A DNA stretch of 64,000 nucleotides from Idiomarina aminovorans (GTDB taxonomy: Bacteria; Pseudomonadota; Gammaproteobacteria; Enterobacterales; Alteromonadaceae): NCBI RefSeq assembly GCF_023155095.1, contig NZ_JAKNDA010000006.1, positions 124,001-188,000 of the forward strand, in the 5' to 3' direction. Both the position numbers and the translations under genes were made by a program. Below the pieces are notes generated by a model, which saw only the letters and a program-made list of their open reading frames with translations, did not search any database and was not told the origin of the DNA. Below are positions 12,931 through 26,332 of this stretch, one piece after another. Positions within the stretch are counted from its first letter, which is position 1; each line of letters starts with the position of its first letter.

Positions 12931-13851
12931 ATGTCGAAATACGATGTGAAAACCTTTCAGGGGCTGATTCTGGCTCTTCAGGATTACTGGGCTCAGCAAG
13001 GCTGCGCAGTGGTTCAACCCTTAGATATGGAAGTAGGTGCCGGCACATTCCATCCCATGACCTTTCTACGCTCTTTAGGTCCTGAACCAGCCAGCTTTGC
13101 CTACGTGCAACCCTGCCGCCGACCGACTGATGGTCGTTATGGTGAGAACCCCAATCGACTGCAACATTATTATCAGTTTCAGGTCATCATGAAACCCTCT
13201 CCTAAAGATATTCAGGATCTTTACCTGGGTTCGTTAGAACTGCTTGGTTTTGATCCGCTGACTCATGACATACGTTTCGTTGAGGATAACTGGGAGTCGC
13301 CCACCCTGGGCGCATGGGGCCTGGGTTGGGAGGTCTGGCTTAACGGTATGGAAGTTACTCAGTTTACTTACTTCCAGCAAGTTGGCGGCATAGAGTGTCG
13401 CCCTGTGGCCGGAGAGATCACCTATGGTCTTGAGCGTTTAGCCATGTATATCCAGGGCGTAGACAGCATTTACGACTTAGTCTGGACTGACGGCCCACGA
13501 GGCAAAATATTCTACCGCGATGTATTCCATCAAAACGAAGTGGAGCAGTCGACTTACAACTTCGAATACGCGGACGTTGATGTGCTTTTCCGTCGCTTTG
13601 ACGACTGTGAAAAAGAATGTGAACTGCTCATTGAGAAGTTATTACCATTACCCGCTTATGAACAGGTTATGCGTGCGTCTCACGCGTTTAATTTGCTGGA
13701 TGCCAGACACGCAATCTCTGTGACCGAAAGGCAACGCTACATTCTTCGGGTCAGAACCATGGCGAAAGCTGTTGCCGAAGTCTATTACCAGGCGCGCGAA
13801 GCTCTTGGCTTCCCTCTGGCTCAAAACAAAAAAAATACAGCAGCGAACTAA
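12931..13851 (+). CDS. glyQ: Glycyl-tRNA synthetase alpha subunit
   Basis: This is the catalytic subunit of the heterotetrameric (alpha2beta2) bacterial glycyl-tRNA synthetase. From ATG 12931 it is 306 residues, starting [20 protein letters not shown], which aligns with the usual N-terminus (E. coli, 303); an upstream in-frame ATG at 12889 would add 14 atypical residues. Class II features include [19 protein letters not shown] and [14 protein letters not shown]. glyS follows after 13 bp. Confidence 0.96.
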   Translation: MSKYDVKTFQGLILALQDYWAQQGCAVVQPLDMEVGAGTFHPMTFLRSLGPEPASFAYVQPCRRPTDGRYGENPNRLQHYYQFQVIMKPSPKDIQDLYLGSLELLGFDPLTHDIRFVEDNWESPTLGAWGLGWEVWLNGMEVTQFTYFQQVGGIECRPVAGEITYGLERLAMYIQGVDSIYDLVWTDGPRGKIFYRDVFHQNEVEQSTYNFEYADVDVLFRRFDDCEKECELLIEKLLPLPAYEQVMRASHAFNLLDARHAISVTERQRYILRVRTMAKAVAEVYYQAREALGFPLAQNKKNTAAN

Positions 13852-13864
13852 GGAGAGCAGAGCC

Positions 13865-15931
13865 GTGCACAAAGAAAACTTATTAATTGAGTTAGGTACT
13901 GAAGAACTGCCTCCCAAGGCGTTGAAATCTCTTCGCGACAGCTTGAGAGCCGGCATTGAGTCAGGTTTAAAAATAGCGGAACTTAGCTTCGATAGTATTG
14001 AAGCTTATGCCACGCCTCGTCGGCTAGCCGTTCTAGTCCAGCAAGTTGAGACAGAACAGCAGGATAAAGTGGTGGAGAAACGAGGCCCCGCGGTTAGCGT
14101 TGCTTTTGATGACTCCGGTAAACCAACCAAGGCGGCCGAAGGCTGGGCTCGCTCAAACGGTATTACTGTCGATGAAGCGCAGCGTTTGACAACAGACAAA
14201 GGTGAATGGTTACTCCATAAAGCCACGGTTAAAGGACAAGCCTTAACGCAACTGGTACAGGGTATTCTGGAAGCGGCGATTAAAACTCTGCCCATTCCAA
14301 AACCCATGCGCTGGGGTGATAGCACGGCTCAGTTCATTCGACCGGTACACACGTTAACGGTGATGTTGGGTAGTGAACTTCTCGACGCCGAAATTCTGGA
14401 AACAAAAAGTGCTCGTTTTATTCAAGGTCATCGCTTTCACTCTGCTCAAGGTTTTGAACTCGACCACGTCGATAACTACCTCACTAAACTGCGTGAAGCG
14501 AAAGTGATCGCTGACTTTGAAGAGCGTATCAACACCATTCAGTCAGAAATTGCACGTCTTGCTTCCGAGCTTGGTGGTGAGGTTATCCAGGATGACGAAC
14601 TGGTTGAGGAAGTCGCTGCGCTGGTTGAATGGCCGGTGGCTTTAACCGCCAGTTTTGATCAAGGGTTCTTAGCAGTACCTAAAGAGCCTCTTATTGTGAC
14701 CATGAAAGATGATCAGCGCTACTTTCCGGTTGAAGACGGCAAAGGCAATTTATTGTCTCAGTTCATTTTCATCACCAACATTGAAAGTCGCGACCCTCAG
14801 CAGATTATCAAAGGTAACGAAAAAGTGGTTCGCCCTCGCCTTGCTGATGCACAGTTCTTCTTTGAATCTGATAAGAAGAAGACTTTAGAGTCACGTGTTT
14901 TAGCACTGGATTCCGTATTGTTCCAGAAACAGCTTGGAAGTATTGGTGATAAAGCGCGTCGTATTTCAGTATTGGCCGGTAAAATTGCTAATCAGTTAAA
15001 GGCAGATACAGACGCGGCGGAAAGAGCGGGTTTACTCTGCAAAGCCGATTTGGTTTCCGATATGGTCTCTGAATTCCCTGAAACGCAGGGTGTTATGGGT
15101 AAGCATTATGCGTTAAACGACGGTGAAAGCCCGACCGTAGCTGAATCAATAGAGCAACATTATTGGCCGCGTTTTTCCGGAGATGAGTTACCCGTTTCAA
15201 AAGAAGCCTGTGCGGTCGCCTTAGCTGACAAACTGGATACTCTGGTTGGTATTTTTGGTATTGGTCAAGTCCCTAAAGGCGACCGGGACCCATTTGCTCT
15301 GCGTCGGGCAGCCTTAGGTTTATTACGGACGTTGGTCGAACGCCAACTGCCCTTAAATTTACACAAGCTGCTATCCGCTTCGGGTGAAGGCTTCGGCGAT
15401 AAGTTATCAAACACGTCAGTTACAGCCGATGTCTTTGACTTTCTGCTGGGTCGTTTTCGCCCCTGGTATCAGGATCAGGGCATTTCCGTTGATGTTATTC
15501 AATCGGTGCTCGCCCGATCGCCCTCAAAACCAACAGACTTTGACCAACGCGTTAAAGCGGTTCAGTCTTTTAAATCGATGGCGTCAGCTGAGAGTCTGGC
15601 AGCGGCTAATAAACGGGTCGGTAATATCCTGGCAAAATCGGATGAAACCATTACCGGTGAAGTAACAGAGAGCCTATTACAAGAATCGGCTGAAGTTGAA
15701 CTTTATCGGTTAGTAAAACAAACAGAGGACCATGTAGAGCCGCTAATTTTAAACGGTGACTATAGCGAGGCACTGACTCATTTATCTCAACTTAAAGAGC
15801 CGGTCGATGCGTTTTTTGAGCATGTGATGGTTAATGCTGAAGACGATAATGTGCGCATGAACCGGCTTAACTTGCTGTTTAGATTACGTCAGTTGTTTCT
15901 AAAGATTGCTGACATCTCTCTTCTTCAATAA
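13865..15931 (+). CDS. glyS: Glycyl-tRNA synthetase beta subunit
   Basis: This is the tRNA-recognition subunit, 688 residues from the GTG at 13865, equal to typical GlyS length (689). The GTG start is chosen because AAGGAG lies at 13851, at a suitable distance, and translation from it gives the family N-terminus ([17 protein letters not shown]). The longer open frame beginning at 13772 runs inside glyQ and is not used. Family blocks include [21 protein letters not shown]-like motifs in the middle and a C-terminal anticodon-binding domain ([19 protein letters not shown]). Confidence 0.96.
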   Translation: MHKENLLIELGTEELPPKALKSLRDSLRAGIESGLKIAELSFDSIEAYATPRRLAVLVQQVETEQQDKVVEKRGPAVSVAFDDSGKPTKAAEGWARSNGITVDEAQRLTTDKGEWLLHKATVKGQALTQLVQGILEAAIKTLPIPKPMRWGDSTAQFIRPVHTLTVMLGSELLDAEILETKSARFIQGHRFHSAQGFELDHVDNYLTKLREAKVIADFEERINTIQSEIARLASELGGEVIQDDELVEEVAALVEWPVALTASFDQGFLAVPKEPLIVTMKDDQRYFPVEDGKGNLLSQFIFITNIESRDPQQIIKGNEKVVRPRLADAQFFFESDKKKTLESRVLALDSVLFQKQLGSIGDKARRISVLAGKIANQLKADTDAAERAGLLCKADLVSDMVSEFPETQGVMGKHYALNDGESPTVAESIEQHYWPRFSGDELPVSKEACAVALADKLDTLVGIFGIGQVPKGDRDPFALRRAALGLLRTLVERQLPLNLHKLLSASGEGFGDKLSNTSVTADVFDFLLGRFRPWYQDQGISVDVIQSVLARSPSKPTDFDQRVKAVQSFKSMASAESLAAANKRVGNILAKSDETITGEVTESLLQESAEVELYRLVKQTEDHVEPLILNGDYSEALTHLSQLKEPVDAFFEHVMVNAEDDNVRMNRLNLLFRLRQLFLKIADISLLQ

Positions 15932-15950
15932 CCAATTGAATTTGATAATA

Positions 15951-15985
15951 AAAAGCCGGCTCATAAAATGGAGCCGGCTTTTTTT
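15951..15985. terminator. Bidirectional terminator between glyS and gyrB
   Basis: A perfect 12-bp stem (AAAAGCCGGCTC / GAGCCGGCTTTT) around an 8-base loop has A- and T-runs on both sides. It serves the convergent glyQS and dnaA-dnaN-recF-gyrB transcription units. Confidence 0.88.
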
Positions 15986-16012
15986 GTAGCTTTTTATCAA
16001 TTGCTAATCTTA

Positions 16013-18445
<2,433 letters not shown>

Positions 18446-19510
18446 TCATTCGTTTATTACCCCATGTTCTACGTGGAACATTTGAGGTGATTTTTGAAAT
18501 TTATCCGACAACTGCTTTCCAGTAATTGCGGTGATAAAAACTTGTGCGTCCAGATTTTCTAACTCTCGACAGAGTAACCCTTGGTTTCTCGAATCGAGTT
18601 CTGACGTTAAATCATCGACTAAATAAATGCAGGGTTGCCTTTTTATTTTTTGATAATGCTTCCCTTGCGCTAACTTTAAAGCGGTTATCGCGGTTTTTAA
18701 TTGCCCACGAGATAAGCGATGTTTTGCTTCCACGCCATCAGCTATCACTTTAATATCAGCCTTATGCGGCCCAACCGAGGTAAAGCCGTATTTCTTATCT
18801 TTCTCTGTATGGCTTTCTAAGGCCTCAAATAAACTTTGGCTGGTATCCCAGCCTGATTTTAATCGAACTTCCATTGTAACATCGGGGAGAAAAGATTTCG
18901 CTAGCTCTTGTATATAATCATTCAGTTCTTGTCGATATTTTTCGCGACTTTTACTAATGCGCTCGCCATAATAAGCCAGTTGTTCTTTCCAGTATCTGTC
19001 TTCACGAACCGGTAGCGAGCGCTGCTTCAATAAACTGTTTCTTTGTTTAAGCAGTTGAGTATAAGCAACCCAGTCCGAGTAAAATGAATGTTCCACGTGG
19101 AACACTCCCCAATCGATAAATTGCCTTCTCTGCCCCGGTCCCTCTAACAAGATGTCTACCGATTCAGGCGTCAGTAGTTGCACGGGAACTAACCGTGCGA
19201 CATCGGACATGCGCTGAACATTAGCACCATTGAGCCTTAACGATTGCTCGCCATCGGTGCTTCGTCTCACACCTATTGCGTAATCACTAGAACGACAAAA
19301 AACCGTAAAACCTTGATGACCTTCTTTTATTAACTGCCGAAATCCTCCTGGCCGGAAGGAACGACCAAAACCTAATAAATATATAGCTTCGAGCAGACTG
19401 GTTTTACCGGAGCCATTGTCGCCGGTTATCACATTAATTCCGGGGCTGGGAGACAACGCCACCTCCGAAAAATTTCGAAAATGGCTTAGGTTCAACGTCT
19501 CAATGAACAT
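18446..19510 (-). CDS. recF: DNA replication and repair protein RecF
   Basis: This 354-residue SMC-like ATPase helps load RecA at gaps through RecFOR. Walker A is GDNGSGKTSLLEAI near residue 30, the ABC signature is LSRGQLK, and Walker B is CIYLVDDLTSELD. It follows dnaN with a 12-bp gap. Two parS-type palindromes lie inside it, at 19089-19104 and 18465-18480, and both are read as FHVEH. The C-terminal tail ending MFHVEHGVINE appears shaped by the second site. Confidence 0.97.
   Translation of the reverse strand: MFIETLNLSHFRNFSEVALSPSPGINVITGDNGSGKTSLLEAIYLLGFGRSFRPGGFRQLIKEGHQGFTVFCRSSDYAIGVRRSTDGEQSLRLNGANVQRMSDVARLVPVQLLTPESVDILLEGPGQRRQFIDWGVFHVEHSFYSDWVAYTQLLKQRNSLLKQRSLPVREDRYWKEQLAYYGERISKSREKYRQELNDYIQELAKSFLPDVTMEVRLKSGWDTSQSLFEALESHTEKDKKYGFTSVGPHKADIKVIADGVEAKHRLSRGQLKTAITALKLAQGKHYQKIKRQPCIYLVDDLTSELDSRNQGLLCRELENLDAQVFITAITGKQLSDKFQKSPQMFHVEHGVINE
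18465..18480. other. parS-type ParB binding site at the 3' end of recF
   Basis: TGTTCTACGTGGAACA differs from the perfect parS palindrome at one position. It encodes FHVEH near the RecF C-terminus. Confidence 0.85.
19089..19104. other. Perfect parS palindrome inside recF
   Basis: TGTTCCACGTGGAACA is a perfect 16-bp palindrome identical to the widely conserved parS sequence. It encodes FHVEH in the middle of RecF, in a surface region after QFIDWGV. It is probably the strongest ParB nucleation site in this window. Confidence 0.93.
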
Positions 19511-19522
19511 TAATACTTAATA

Positions 19523-20626
19523 TTACAGACGCATAGGCATGATAACGTAACAGCAAGATTCATCATGCTGAGGTTCTATGAGGGCACTGCTGTTCGAATC
19601 AGCCAAGGTAAAGGAAACTTGCTCATCATCGATATTATTTAAAACATCCAATAAATAACTCACGTTAAAGCCAATTTCCAGATCATCACCCTGATAATCT
19701 ACTTCTATAATTTCTTCGGCTTGTTCCTGCTCAGGGTTAGTAGCTGTGATGCATAGCTCACCGCTACTTAGGTTAAGCCTTACCCCACGGAATTTTTCAT
19801 TCGATAAAATCGACGCACGTCCGAAAGACTGTTTTAAGGCGTCTCGATGAGCCACGACAACTTTGTCGCCGCCGCTTGGTAAAACCCGACGGTAATCAGG
19901 AAAGCGACCATCAACAAGTTTACTGGTAAAAACAAGTTCCGGCGTCTCTACCCGAATATGGTTATTACCGATAGAAACAGATACTTCCTGGTCGTCATCA
20001 CCCAGTAAACGAAGCAGCTCAACAACGCCTTTACGAGGAACGATAACCTGGCGCTGTGCCAACCCAGGCTGATCTATTGCGCAGGTGCTCATCGCTAAAC
20101 GGTGGCCATCGGTTGCCACTGAACGCAACATTCCATTATCGGTTTCGAACAACATACCATTCAGGTAATAACGTACATCCTGATTAGCCATAGAAAAATG
20201 GGTTTTTTCCATTAAGTCTTTCAGTATGGCTTGTTCAGTCACCAAATGTATATCACTTTTCCAGTCATCAATATTGGGAAAGTCGTCTGAAGATAACGTG
20301 CTTAATTTAAACTTACTACGGCCCGATTTTACCGTCGCGCTGTCTTCCTGTGAGGTAAATTCAATCGTTGAGCCTTCGGGTAAGCTTCGTACAATATCCA
20401 AGAGTTTTTTAGCGGGAAGCGTAACCGCTGCATCCATGTCCGCTGATTCAAGCGCCACGGATGAAACCAGTTCAACTTCCAGATCTGTTCCGGTCAACTT
20501 CAGCTGACCGTTATCAACTTGCAGCAACAAATTCGATAAAATAGGTAACGTATGCCGCCGCTCAACAGCGCCACTAACAACCTGCAGTGGCTTAAGAAAA
20601 GCATCGCGGTTTATTGAAAATTTCAT
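19523..20626 (-). CDS. dnaN: DNA polymerase III beta subunit (sliding clamp)
   Basis: This 367-residue protein forms the dimeric ring that tethers polymerase III to DNA. Three clamp repeats are visible; the N-terminus MKFSINRDAFLKPLQVVSGAVERRHTLPILSN is characteristic, and the C-terminus ends in the clamp signature CCYVIMPMRL. Length is one residue longer than E. coli (366). It lies 35 bp after dnaA and 12 bp before recF in the same operon. Confidence 0.98.
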   Translation of the reverse strand: MKFSINRDAFLKPLQVVSGAVERRHTLPILSNLLLQVDNGQLKLTGTDLEVELVSSVALESADMDAAVTLPAKKLLDIVRSLPEGSTIEFTSQEDSATVKSGRSKFKLSTLSSDDFPNIDDWKSDIHLVTEQAILKDLMEKTHFSMANQDVRYYLNGMLFETDNGMLRSVATDGHRLAMSTCAIDQPGLAQRQVIVPRKGVVELLRLLGDDDQEVSVSIGNNHIRVETPELVFTSKLVDGRFPDYRRVLPSGGDKVVVAHRDALKQSFGRASILSNEKFRGVRLNLSSGELCITATNPEQEQAEEIIEVDYQGDDLEIGFNVSYLLDVLNNIDDEQVSFTLADSNSSALIEPQHDESCCYVIMPMRL

Positions 20627-20661
20627 GACTGAGTCCCCTGTTCCCTGTTTATAACGACACT

Positions 20662-22026
20662 TTATGACGACAATGTTCGAATAAGATTTCTATGGTCTTC
20701 TTTGATGTCGTTTTGCGCATCTTTCAATTCCTGAATTTTACGACAAGCATGCAATACCGTTGTGTGATCACGACCACCAAAGGCATCGCCAATTTCCGGC
20801 AAACTGTGGTTGGTAAGTTCTTTTGCTAACGCCATCGCCAATTGACGCGGACGCGCAACCGAGCGGCTTCGGCGTTTCGATAAAATATCGGCTAACTTAA
20901 TATTATAGTATTCCGCTACGGTCTTCTGAATATTATCAATAGTGACCAGCTTTTCTTGCGCCGCAATTAAGTCACGCAACGCTTCCCTTACGAAATCGAT
21001 AGTAATAGGTCGACCTGTCAGTTGTACATTAGCAACAACCCGGTTTAAAGCCCCTTCTAACTCACGAACATTGGAGCGCAAACGTTTTGCAATAAAAAAG
21101 GCAACTTCGTGCGGCATATTCAAACCACGCTCGTCTGCCTTACGCATTAAAATCGCTACTCGGGTTTCTAATTCAGGAGGTTCAATTGCAATGGTTAACC
21201 CCCAGCCAAAGCGGGACTTCAATCGATCTTCTACTCCGTCTATCTCTTTCGGGTAAAGATCGCTGGTCATAATAATTTGCTGATTACCTTCTAACAACGC
21301 GTTGAAGGTATGAAAGAATTCTTCCTGAGACCCTTTTTTATTCGCGAAAAAATGAATGTCGTCTATCAGCAAAGCATCGACCGAGCGGTAATAACGTTTA
21401 AATTCGTTAGTCGAACTGTTACGAATAGAATTGACCATGTCCTGCACAAAGCGCTCAGCGCGAATGTAAAACACCTTAGCGTCCTTGTTATGCGCCATAA
21501 TGCCATTGCCAACGGCGTGTAATAAGTGAGTTTTACCTAAGCCGGTACCACCATAAACAAAAAGCGGGTTATAAACACCGCCAGGGTTCTCAGCAACCTG
21601 AATAGCCGCCGCGCGCGCCAGTTGGTTAGATTTACCCTCCACAAAATTGTCGAAAGTGTACTCCGGATGGATATTGCTCTCGAAAGGTACTTCTATATCG
21701 GCGTTACCCGATGAGAAGTTAGGTGTTTTTCTGCGGGTTGCAGCCGCGCGTTGCGGTGAGTCGTTCTCACGTTGTGTCGGCGATGCTTCACCGACCTTTA
21801 GAACAACATTAGGGACTTTATCGTCGCACAAAACTTCCAAATAGGTATTGATGGTTTTCAGATATTTGTCGCGAACCCAGTCCACCGAATAAATATTCGG
21901 CGCAAATAAAGTCAGTGTTTCGCCATTCAGTTTGGCTTGTAGGGGTCTGATCCACGTGTTGAACTGCTGTAACGGTAACTCCGATTGCAGTCGCTCTGCA
22001 CATTGTTGCCAAAGCGAATTATTCAC
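20662..22026 (-). CDS. dnaA: Chromosomal replication initiator DnaA
   Basis: This 454-residue AAA+ initiator binds 9-mer DnaA boxes and opens the origin. Domain I (residues 1-90) contains [22 protein letters not shown]. After a variable linker, domain III has Walker A in [16 protein letters not shown] and Walker B in LLIDDIHFF. Domain IV carries the DNA-binding signature [15 protein letters not shown]. It is the first gene of dnaA-dnaN-recF-gyrB. The 403-bp region upstream holds one exact DnaA box, consistent with autoregulation. Confidence 0.98.
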   Translation of the reverse strand: MNNSLWQQCAERLQSELPLQQFNTWIRPLQAKLNGETLTLFAPNIYSVDWVRDKYLKTINTYLEVLCDDKVPNVVLKVGEASPTQRENDSPQRAAATRRKTPNFSSGNADIEVPFESNIHPEYTFDNFVEGKSNQLARAAAIQVAENPGGVYNPLFVYGGTGLGKTHLLHAVGNGIMAHNKDAKVFYIRAERFVQDMVNSIRNSSTNEFKRYYRSVDALLIDDIHFFANKKGSQEEFFHTFNALLEGNQQIIMTSDLYPKEIDGVEDRLKSRFGWGLTIAIEPPELETRVAILMRKADERGLNMPHEVAFFIAKRLRSNVRELEGALNRVVANVQLTGRPITIDFVREALRDLIAAQEKLVTIDNIQKTVAEYYNIKLADILSKRRSRSVARPRQLAMALAKELTNHSLPEIGDAFGGRDHTTVLHACRKIQELKDAQNDIKEDHRNLIRTLSS

Positions 22027-22429
22027 ACTCTTCTCCTGGATCGTTTTTTTATTATCATAACTGAATATTGTACTTCACTCAGCTCATATTCGCTAGCACA
22101 AACTGCCTGAAAACTGCATGAATAAAGGAGTTAAAATCAGTCAAACAAATCAAAACTGGCGCATAACTTGCTTGAAACCGAAGTGACAAAGCTAACAGGA
22201 AAACGCTAAAACGGTGAATAACTGTTATTTTATCCACATTATCAATATTTTAATAACCCAAGATTGTGGATGAGATTATTTTTGGATTTATTGCCTAAAA
22301 CCGTCTATGGTCATTGACTCAATGCCAAAAGATCGGTAAGATCTGCGCTCTAAAAAATTCCGTTCACGTTTGGTTTTAAATTTTTCGGCCAGCGTGGGAA
22401 ATAGCAAACTGACCGATGGAATATTAGTT
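22027..22429. other. dnaA-rpmH divergent intergenic region with DnaA boxes
   Basis: This 403-bp AT-rich region separates dnaA (minus) from rpmH (plus). It holds an exact DnaA box TTATCCACA at 22230-22238 and a near match in inverted orientation, TGTGGATGA, at 22265-22273. It must contain the dnaA promoter and the rpmH promoter. In Pseudomonas the equivalent region is the origin. Here a better origin candidate lies at 29.8-30.2 kb, so I read this mainly as an autoregulated promoter region, with an origin role possible. Confidence 0.7.
22314..22342 (+). promoter_or_regulatory. Probable sigma-70 promoter of rpmH
   Basis: TTGACT at 22314 and TAAGAT at 22337 are separated by 17 bp and lie about 90 bp upstream of the rpmH start, oriented toward the ribosomal protein gene. 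Confidence 0.6.
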
Positions 22430-22564
22430 ATGAAAAGAACATTTCAACCAAGCGTCTTAAAACGCAAACGTGCTCACGGTTTCCGTGCTCGCATGGCAGA
22501 TAAAAATGGCCGCAAAGTATTGGCTCGTCGCCGTGCTCGTGGTCGTAAAGTACTGAGTGCATAA
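22430..22564 (+). CDS. rpmH: Large ribosomal subunit protein bL34
   Basis: This 44-residue, highly basic protein is bL34. The sequence [20 protein letters not shown] with the tail [18 protein letters not shown] is essentially invariant in bacteria. The open frame extends upstream to 22370, but the ATG at 22430 gives the exact family N-terminus. rnpA starts inside its last codons, the usual rpmH-rnpA coupling next to dnaA. Confidence 0.98.
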   Translation: MKRTFQPSVLKRKRAHGFRARMADKNGRKVLARRRARGRKVLSA

Positions 22565-22931
22565 AAGTATCTCATATGGCAGGGAGTTACGTCTGTTAAC
22601 TCCCTCTCATTTCCAGAGAGTATTCTCAAACCCTCCTGTAAAAGCCGTTACTGCTCATGTCACTATGTTGGCAACTCCTAATGAGCTTGGGCATCCACGT
22701 ATTGGTGTGACTGTTAGCAAAAAGCGGGCTAAACGCGCTGTTGATAGAAACCGCATAAAACGACAAGTACGTGAAACCTTCCGTTTAAGACAACATAAAA
22801 TTCCCGCTTTTGACATTGTAATTATTGCCAAGCAGGGTATTGTCGAGCAGGATAACGCCGCATTACGGGAAACATTGAATTATTTATGGCGAAAATTAGC
22901 AAAGCGTTGCGAACAATACCAATCGGGCTGA
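22557..22931 (+). CDS. rnpA: Ribonuclease P protein component
   Basis: This 124-residue basic protein is the cofactor of the RNase P ribozyme that matures tRNA 5' ends. The family RNR motif is seen in [19 protein letters not shown], preceded by [15 protein letters not shown]. The ATG overlaps the rpmH end by 8 nt (ATGCATAA). Its own end overlaps yidD by 46 nt, the common arrangement in gammaproteobacteria. Early residues [16 protein letters not shown] also fit. Confidence 0.95.
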   Translation: MHKSISYGRELRLLTPSHFQRVFSNPPVKAVTAHVTMLATPNELGHPRIGVTVSKKRAKRAVDRNRIKRQVRETFRLRQHKIPAFDIVIIAKQGIVEQDNAALRETLNYLWRKLAKRCEQYQSG

Positions 22932-23197
22932 TAAAGGTTTATCAGTGGTTTATCAGCCCACTGCTGGGCCCGCATTGTCGATTTTATCCATCTTGCTCAC
23001 ATTATGCCTGTGAGGCCATACAAAAACACGGTACAATTCGCGGTATTGGCTTAGCTGCTTTACGAATTGGTAAATGTCACCCCGCTCATGAGGGTGGCTA
23101 TGACCCGGTTCCTCCTGCGAAACAAGATGCAAAGCCAGAAAATAACAGCGAATCCGAATCTTTACTAAAACAGCCAACAGAGACGAAATCACTATGA
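22886..23197 (+). CDS. yidD: Membrane protein insertion efficiency factor YidD
   Basis: This 103-residue protein is thought to assist YidC-dependent membrane insertion. The family core [17 protein letters not shown] is present, with the conserved cysteines, then [24 protein letters not shown]. The N-terminal segment [18 protein letters not shown] is an amphipathic membrane-associating helix. The C-terminal 30 residues are a low-complexity polar tail. It starts inside rnpA and its stop overlaps the yidC start by 4 nt. Confidence 0.95.
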   Translation: MAKISKALRTIPIGLIKVYQWFISPLLGPHCRFYPSCSHYACEAIQKHGTIRGIGLAALRIGKCHPAHEGGYDPVPPAKQDAKPENNSESESLLKQPTETKSL

Positions 23198-24861
23198 ATT
23201 CGCCACGCACGATATTATTTATTGCCTTTTTAGTGGTGTCTTTCTTCCTATACCAGAATTGGATGGTGGAAACCGCACCCGGAACAAAAGCACCGCAAAA
23301 CGTAACATCAACACAATCGAGCAATAACACTGAAAACAGTGATGTGCCTTCAGGTGGTTCAGCAAAAGTTGCGGCGGATGTCCCCGAAGGTGATCAGCCC
23401 GTTGTCACTCAGCAGTCTACAAAAACCATTCGTGTGCGCACCGATGTGTTAGATGTAGAAATTGATACACGCGGTGGCGACATTGTTTCAACTCAGTTAC
23501 TCAAATTTGCAGAAACTCAGGGAAGTGAAGAGCGATTCCAATTACTGCAGAATAGATCAAATAACGTTTATGTTGCCCAGTCAGGTCTGATTGGTCCTGA
23601 TGGTATCGATGCAAGCGGCAGTGGTCGCCCTTCTTACAGCTACGAAAAAGAGCGTTATGAGTCTGAAACTCAAGTTGTTGAAGTTCCGCTAACCTACACT
23701 ACTGAAAATGGTGCTACTTACCGCAAAGTCTTCACTTTTACGCCGGGTAAGTACAATGTCGATGTTCGTTTTGAAATACAAAATAATACCGGCGGCGCGC
23801 TGAACACGCAGTTCTACGGACAATTGAAACGCTCCATGGGAACCGGTGAAAGCGGCAGCATGATCATGCCAACGTATTTTGGTGCCGCTTACTCACACGA
23901 TGACGACAAGTTCGAAAAATACGACTTTGATGACATGCTGGATAAAAAGCTCAACGTCACCTCACAAAACGGTTGGGTAAGTATGCTTGAGCATTATTTT
24001 GTTTCAGCATGGATTCCGGAGCAAGGCCAACAAAACCGCCTATTCTCGCGTGTTGCGAATGGCAGCCAGGCCATTATTGGTGTTATTTACCCAATGACAG
24101 AAATTCAGGCCGGCAGCTCAAAAACTATTGAGTCACAGCTTTATCTGGGCCCTAAAGACCAGGACGCCATGGCTGAAATTGTTGAGCACCTGGACTTAAC
24201 CGTCGACTACGGCTTTTTGTGGTGGTTAGCTCAGCCAATCTTTAAGTTACTGCAATTTTTACAAGGCCTTGTTATTAACTGGGGTCTGGCCATTATTTTG
24301 ACCACCGTTATTGTCAAAGCGTTATTGTTCCCGCTAACCAAAGCACAATACGTTTCAATGGCTAAAATGCGTATGCTGCAGCCTAAAATGACGGCTTTGC
24401 GCGAACGCTATGGTTCGGACCGCCAGAAAATGTCCGGCGCCATGATGAAGCTCTACAAAGAGGAAAAAGTAAACCCTCTGGGTGGCTGCCTGCCAATGCT
24501 TTTACAGCTGCCAATATTCCTGGCTTTGTATTGGGTATTACTGGAAAGTGTTGAGTTACGTCATTCAGCCTTTATCTTCTGGATTCAGGATCTATCGACT
24601 AAAGACCCATACTACATCCTGCCTATTTTAATGGGTGCGAGTATGTTCTTAATGCAGCGACTGCAGCCAACACCTACTGCCGATCCAATGCAGCAGAAAC
24701 TGTTCCAGTATATGCCAGTTATCTTTACGGTATTCTTCCTCTGGTTCCCATCTGGCCTGGTACTATACTGGTTAGTCAGTAACTTGATTACCATTGCTCA
24801 AATGCTGATCATTTACCGGGGTCTGGAGAAAAAAGGGATTAACGTCCGAAATAAGAAATAA
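23194..24861 (+). CDS. yidC: Membrane protein insertase YidC
   Basis: This 555-residue insertase places proteins in the inner membrane, alone or with Sec. An N-terminal anchor ([20 protein letters not shown]) is followed by a Ser/Thr/Gln-rich linker and a large periplasmic beta domain (about 70-340). The C-terminal Oxa1 core holds five membrane segments, beginning near [20 protein letters not shown] and including [21 protein letters not shown]. Length is near E. coli YidC (548). It belongs to the rpmH-rnpA-yidD-yidC chain and is followed by a terminator. Confidence 0.97.
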   Translation: MNSPRTILFIAFLVVSFFLYQNWMVETAPGTKAPQNVTSTQSSNNTENSDVPSGGSAKVAADVPEGDQPVVTQQSTKTIRVRTDVLDVEIDTRGGDIVSTQLLKFAETQGSEERFQLLQNRSNNVYVAQSGLIGPDGIDASGSGRPSYSYEKERYESETQVVEVPLTYTTENGATYRKVFTFTPGKYNVDVRFEIQNNTGGALNTQFYGQLKRSMGTGESGSMIMPTYFGAAYSHDDDKFEKYDFDDMLDKKLNVTSQNGWVSMLEHYFVSAWIPEQGQQNRLFSRVANGSQAIIGVIYPMTEIQAGSSKTIESQLYLGPKDQDAMAEIVEHLDLTVDYGFLWWLAQPIFKLLQFLQGLVINWGLAIILTTVIVKALLFPLTKAQYVSMAKMRMLQPKMTALRERYGSDRQKMSGAMMKLYKEEKVNPLGGCLPMLLQLPIFLALYWVLLESVELRHSAFIFWIQDLSTKDPYYILPILMGASMFLMQRLQPTPTADPMQQKLFQYMPVIFTVFFLWFPSGLVLYWLVSNLITIAQMLIIYRGLEKKGINVRNKK

Positions 24862-24870
24862 TACAGCATT

Positions 24871-24898
24871 AAAGCCCGGCTAATGCTGGGCTTTATTT
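24871..24898 (+). terminator. Terminator after yidC
   Basis: AAAGCCCGGC / GCTGGGCTTT form a stem with one G/T wobble over the loop TAAT, followed by ATTTTA. It lies 9 bp after the yidC stop and separates it from mnmE. Confidence 0.75.
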
Positions 24899-24918
24899 TA
24901 TGAGAGGCTCTAAAACCG

Positions 24919-26295
24919 ATGCAAACCGATACCGACTTTGATGACACGATAGTCGCTCAAGCGACGCCGCCCGGACGCGGTGGTGTTGGTATTGTTCGTG
25001 TTAGTGGCAAAGATTGTAAGAATGTCGCTGAAAAGCTCTTAGGCCACTGCCCTAACCCCCGAAAAGCTGAGTATCTTCCTTTTTATAATTTACAAGAACA
25101 ACTGCTGGATGAAGGCATTGCTCTTTATTTCCCCGGTCCTAACTCTTTTACGGGAGAAGATGTCTTAGAACTTCAAGGCCACGGCGGCCCGGTTATTATC
25201 GACATGATCATTAAGACAATCTTGGAAATTCCGGGCATTCGCCCAGCGCGCCCTGGCGAGTTTAGTGAGCGTGCTTTTTTAAATGATAAACTCGACCTCA
25301 CGCAGGCAGAAGCCATTGCAGACCTTATTGATACCAACTCAGAACAAGCCGCTAAAGCCGCATTACAAAGCTTAAAAGGTGAGTTCTCGCACAAAATAGA
25401 TCAACTTGTCGACGCTGTTATTCATCTTCGAATGTATGTTGAGGCAGCCATTGATTTCCCCGATGAAGAAATTGATTTTCTTTCTGACGGCAAAGTCTCC
25501 GGCGATTTAACCGAAATTATCGATCAGCTGTTTCATATAGAACAGGAAGCACGTCAAGGGACATTAATGCGTGAAGGCATGCGAATTGTTATCGCCGGGC
25601 GCCCTAATGCCGGTAAGTCCAGCTTGCTCAATACACTGGCCGGACGCGAATCAGCCATTGTGACTGAAATAGCCGGAACCACTCGCGATGTTCTGCGTGA
25701 GCATATCCAGATTGATGGTATGCCGCTGCACATTATTGATACGGCAGGTTTACGCGAAAGTCCCGATCACGTTGAAAAAATAGGCATTGAACGTGCCTGG
25801 GATGAAATTCGCCAGGCAGACCGGGTATTGTTTATGGTCGACAGTCAGGAAACTTCCGCCATTCACCCCGACGACATATGGCCGGAGTTTTTTGCTCAGT
25901 TACCGGAAGATATGCCTTACACCGTTATTCGCAATAAAGTCGACCTGTCTGAACAACCCACAGGTATAGACGAGCACAAAGGCATTCCAGTTATTCATTT
26001 ATCGGCCAAAACCGGTCACGGTATTGAATTACTTCGGGAACACTTAAAACACTGTGTAGGCTACAGCGCAACTTCTGAAGGCAGCTTTATGGCTCGCCGT
26101 CGTCATTTAGAAGCCCTGGCTAAAGCGAAAACCCATCTCATGCAAGGTCAGGAACAACTGGAAGCCAACATGGCCGGCGAAATACTGGCTGAAGAACTGC
26201 GCCTGACTCAGCAACACTTGAACGAAATAACCGGTGAGTTTACCTCTGACGATCTCCTCGGTCAGATTTTTGGTTCGTTCTGTATTGGCAAATAA
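24919..26295 (+). CDS. mnmE: tRNA-U34 modification GTPase MnmE
   Basis: With MnmG, this 458-residue GTPase installs the aminomethyl-type group on U34 of certain tRNAs. The N-terminal folate-binding domain shows [22 protein letters not shown]. The GTPase domain shows G1 [14 protein letters not shown], switch TTRD, G3 DTAG and G4 NKVD. The protein ends with the catalytic cysteine motif FCIGK. Its partner mnmG lies 4 kb downstream. Confidence 0.97.
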   Translation: MQTDTDFDDTIVAQATPPGRGGVGIVRVSGKDCKNVAEKLLGHCPNPRKAEYLPFYNLQEQLLDEGIALYFPGPNSFTGEDVLELQGHGGPVIIDMIIKTILEIPGIRPARPGEFSERAFLNDKLDLTQAEAIADLIDTNSEQAAKAALQSLKGEFSHKIDQLVDAVIHLRMYVEAAIDFPDEEIDFLSDGKVSGDLTEIIDQLFHIEQEARQGTLMREGMRIVIAGRPNAGKSSLLNTLAGRESAIVTEIAGTTRDVLREHIQIDGMPLHIIDTAGLRESPDHVEKIGIERAWDEIRQADRVLFMVDSQETSAIHPDDIWPEFFAQLPEDMPYTVIRNKVDLSEQPTGIDEHKGIPVIHLSAKTGHGIELLREHLKHCVGYSATSEGSFMARRRHLEALAKAKTHLMQGQEQLEANMAGEILAEELRLTQQHLNEITGEFTSDDLLGQIFGSFCIGK

Positions 26296-26332
26296 CACCA
26301 TTTCTTAGTCATCCACAAACTAAGGAGCAACA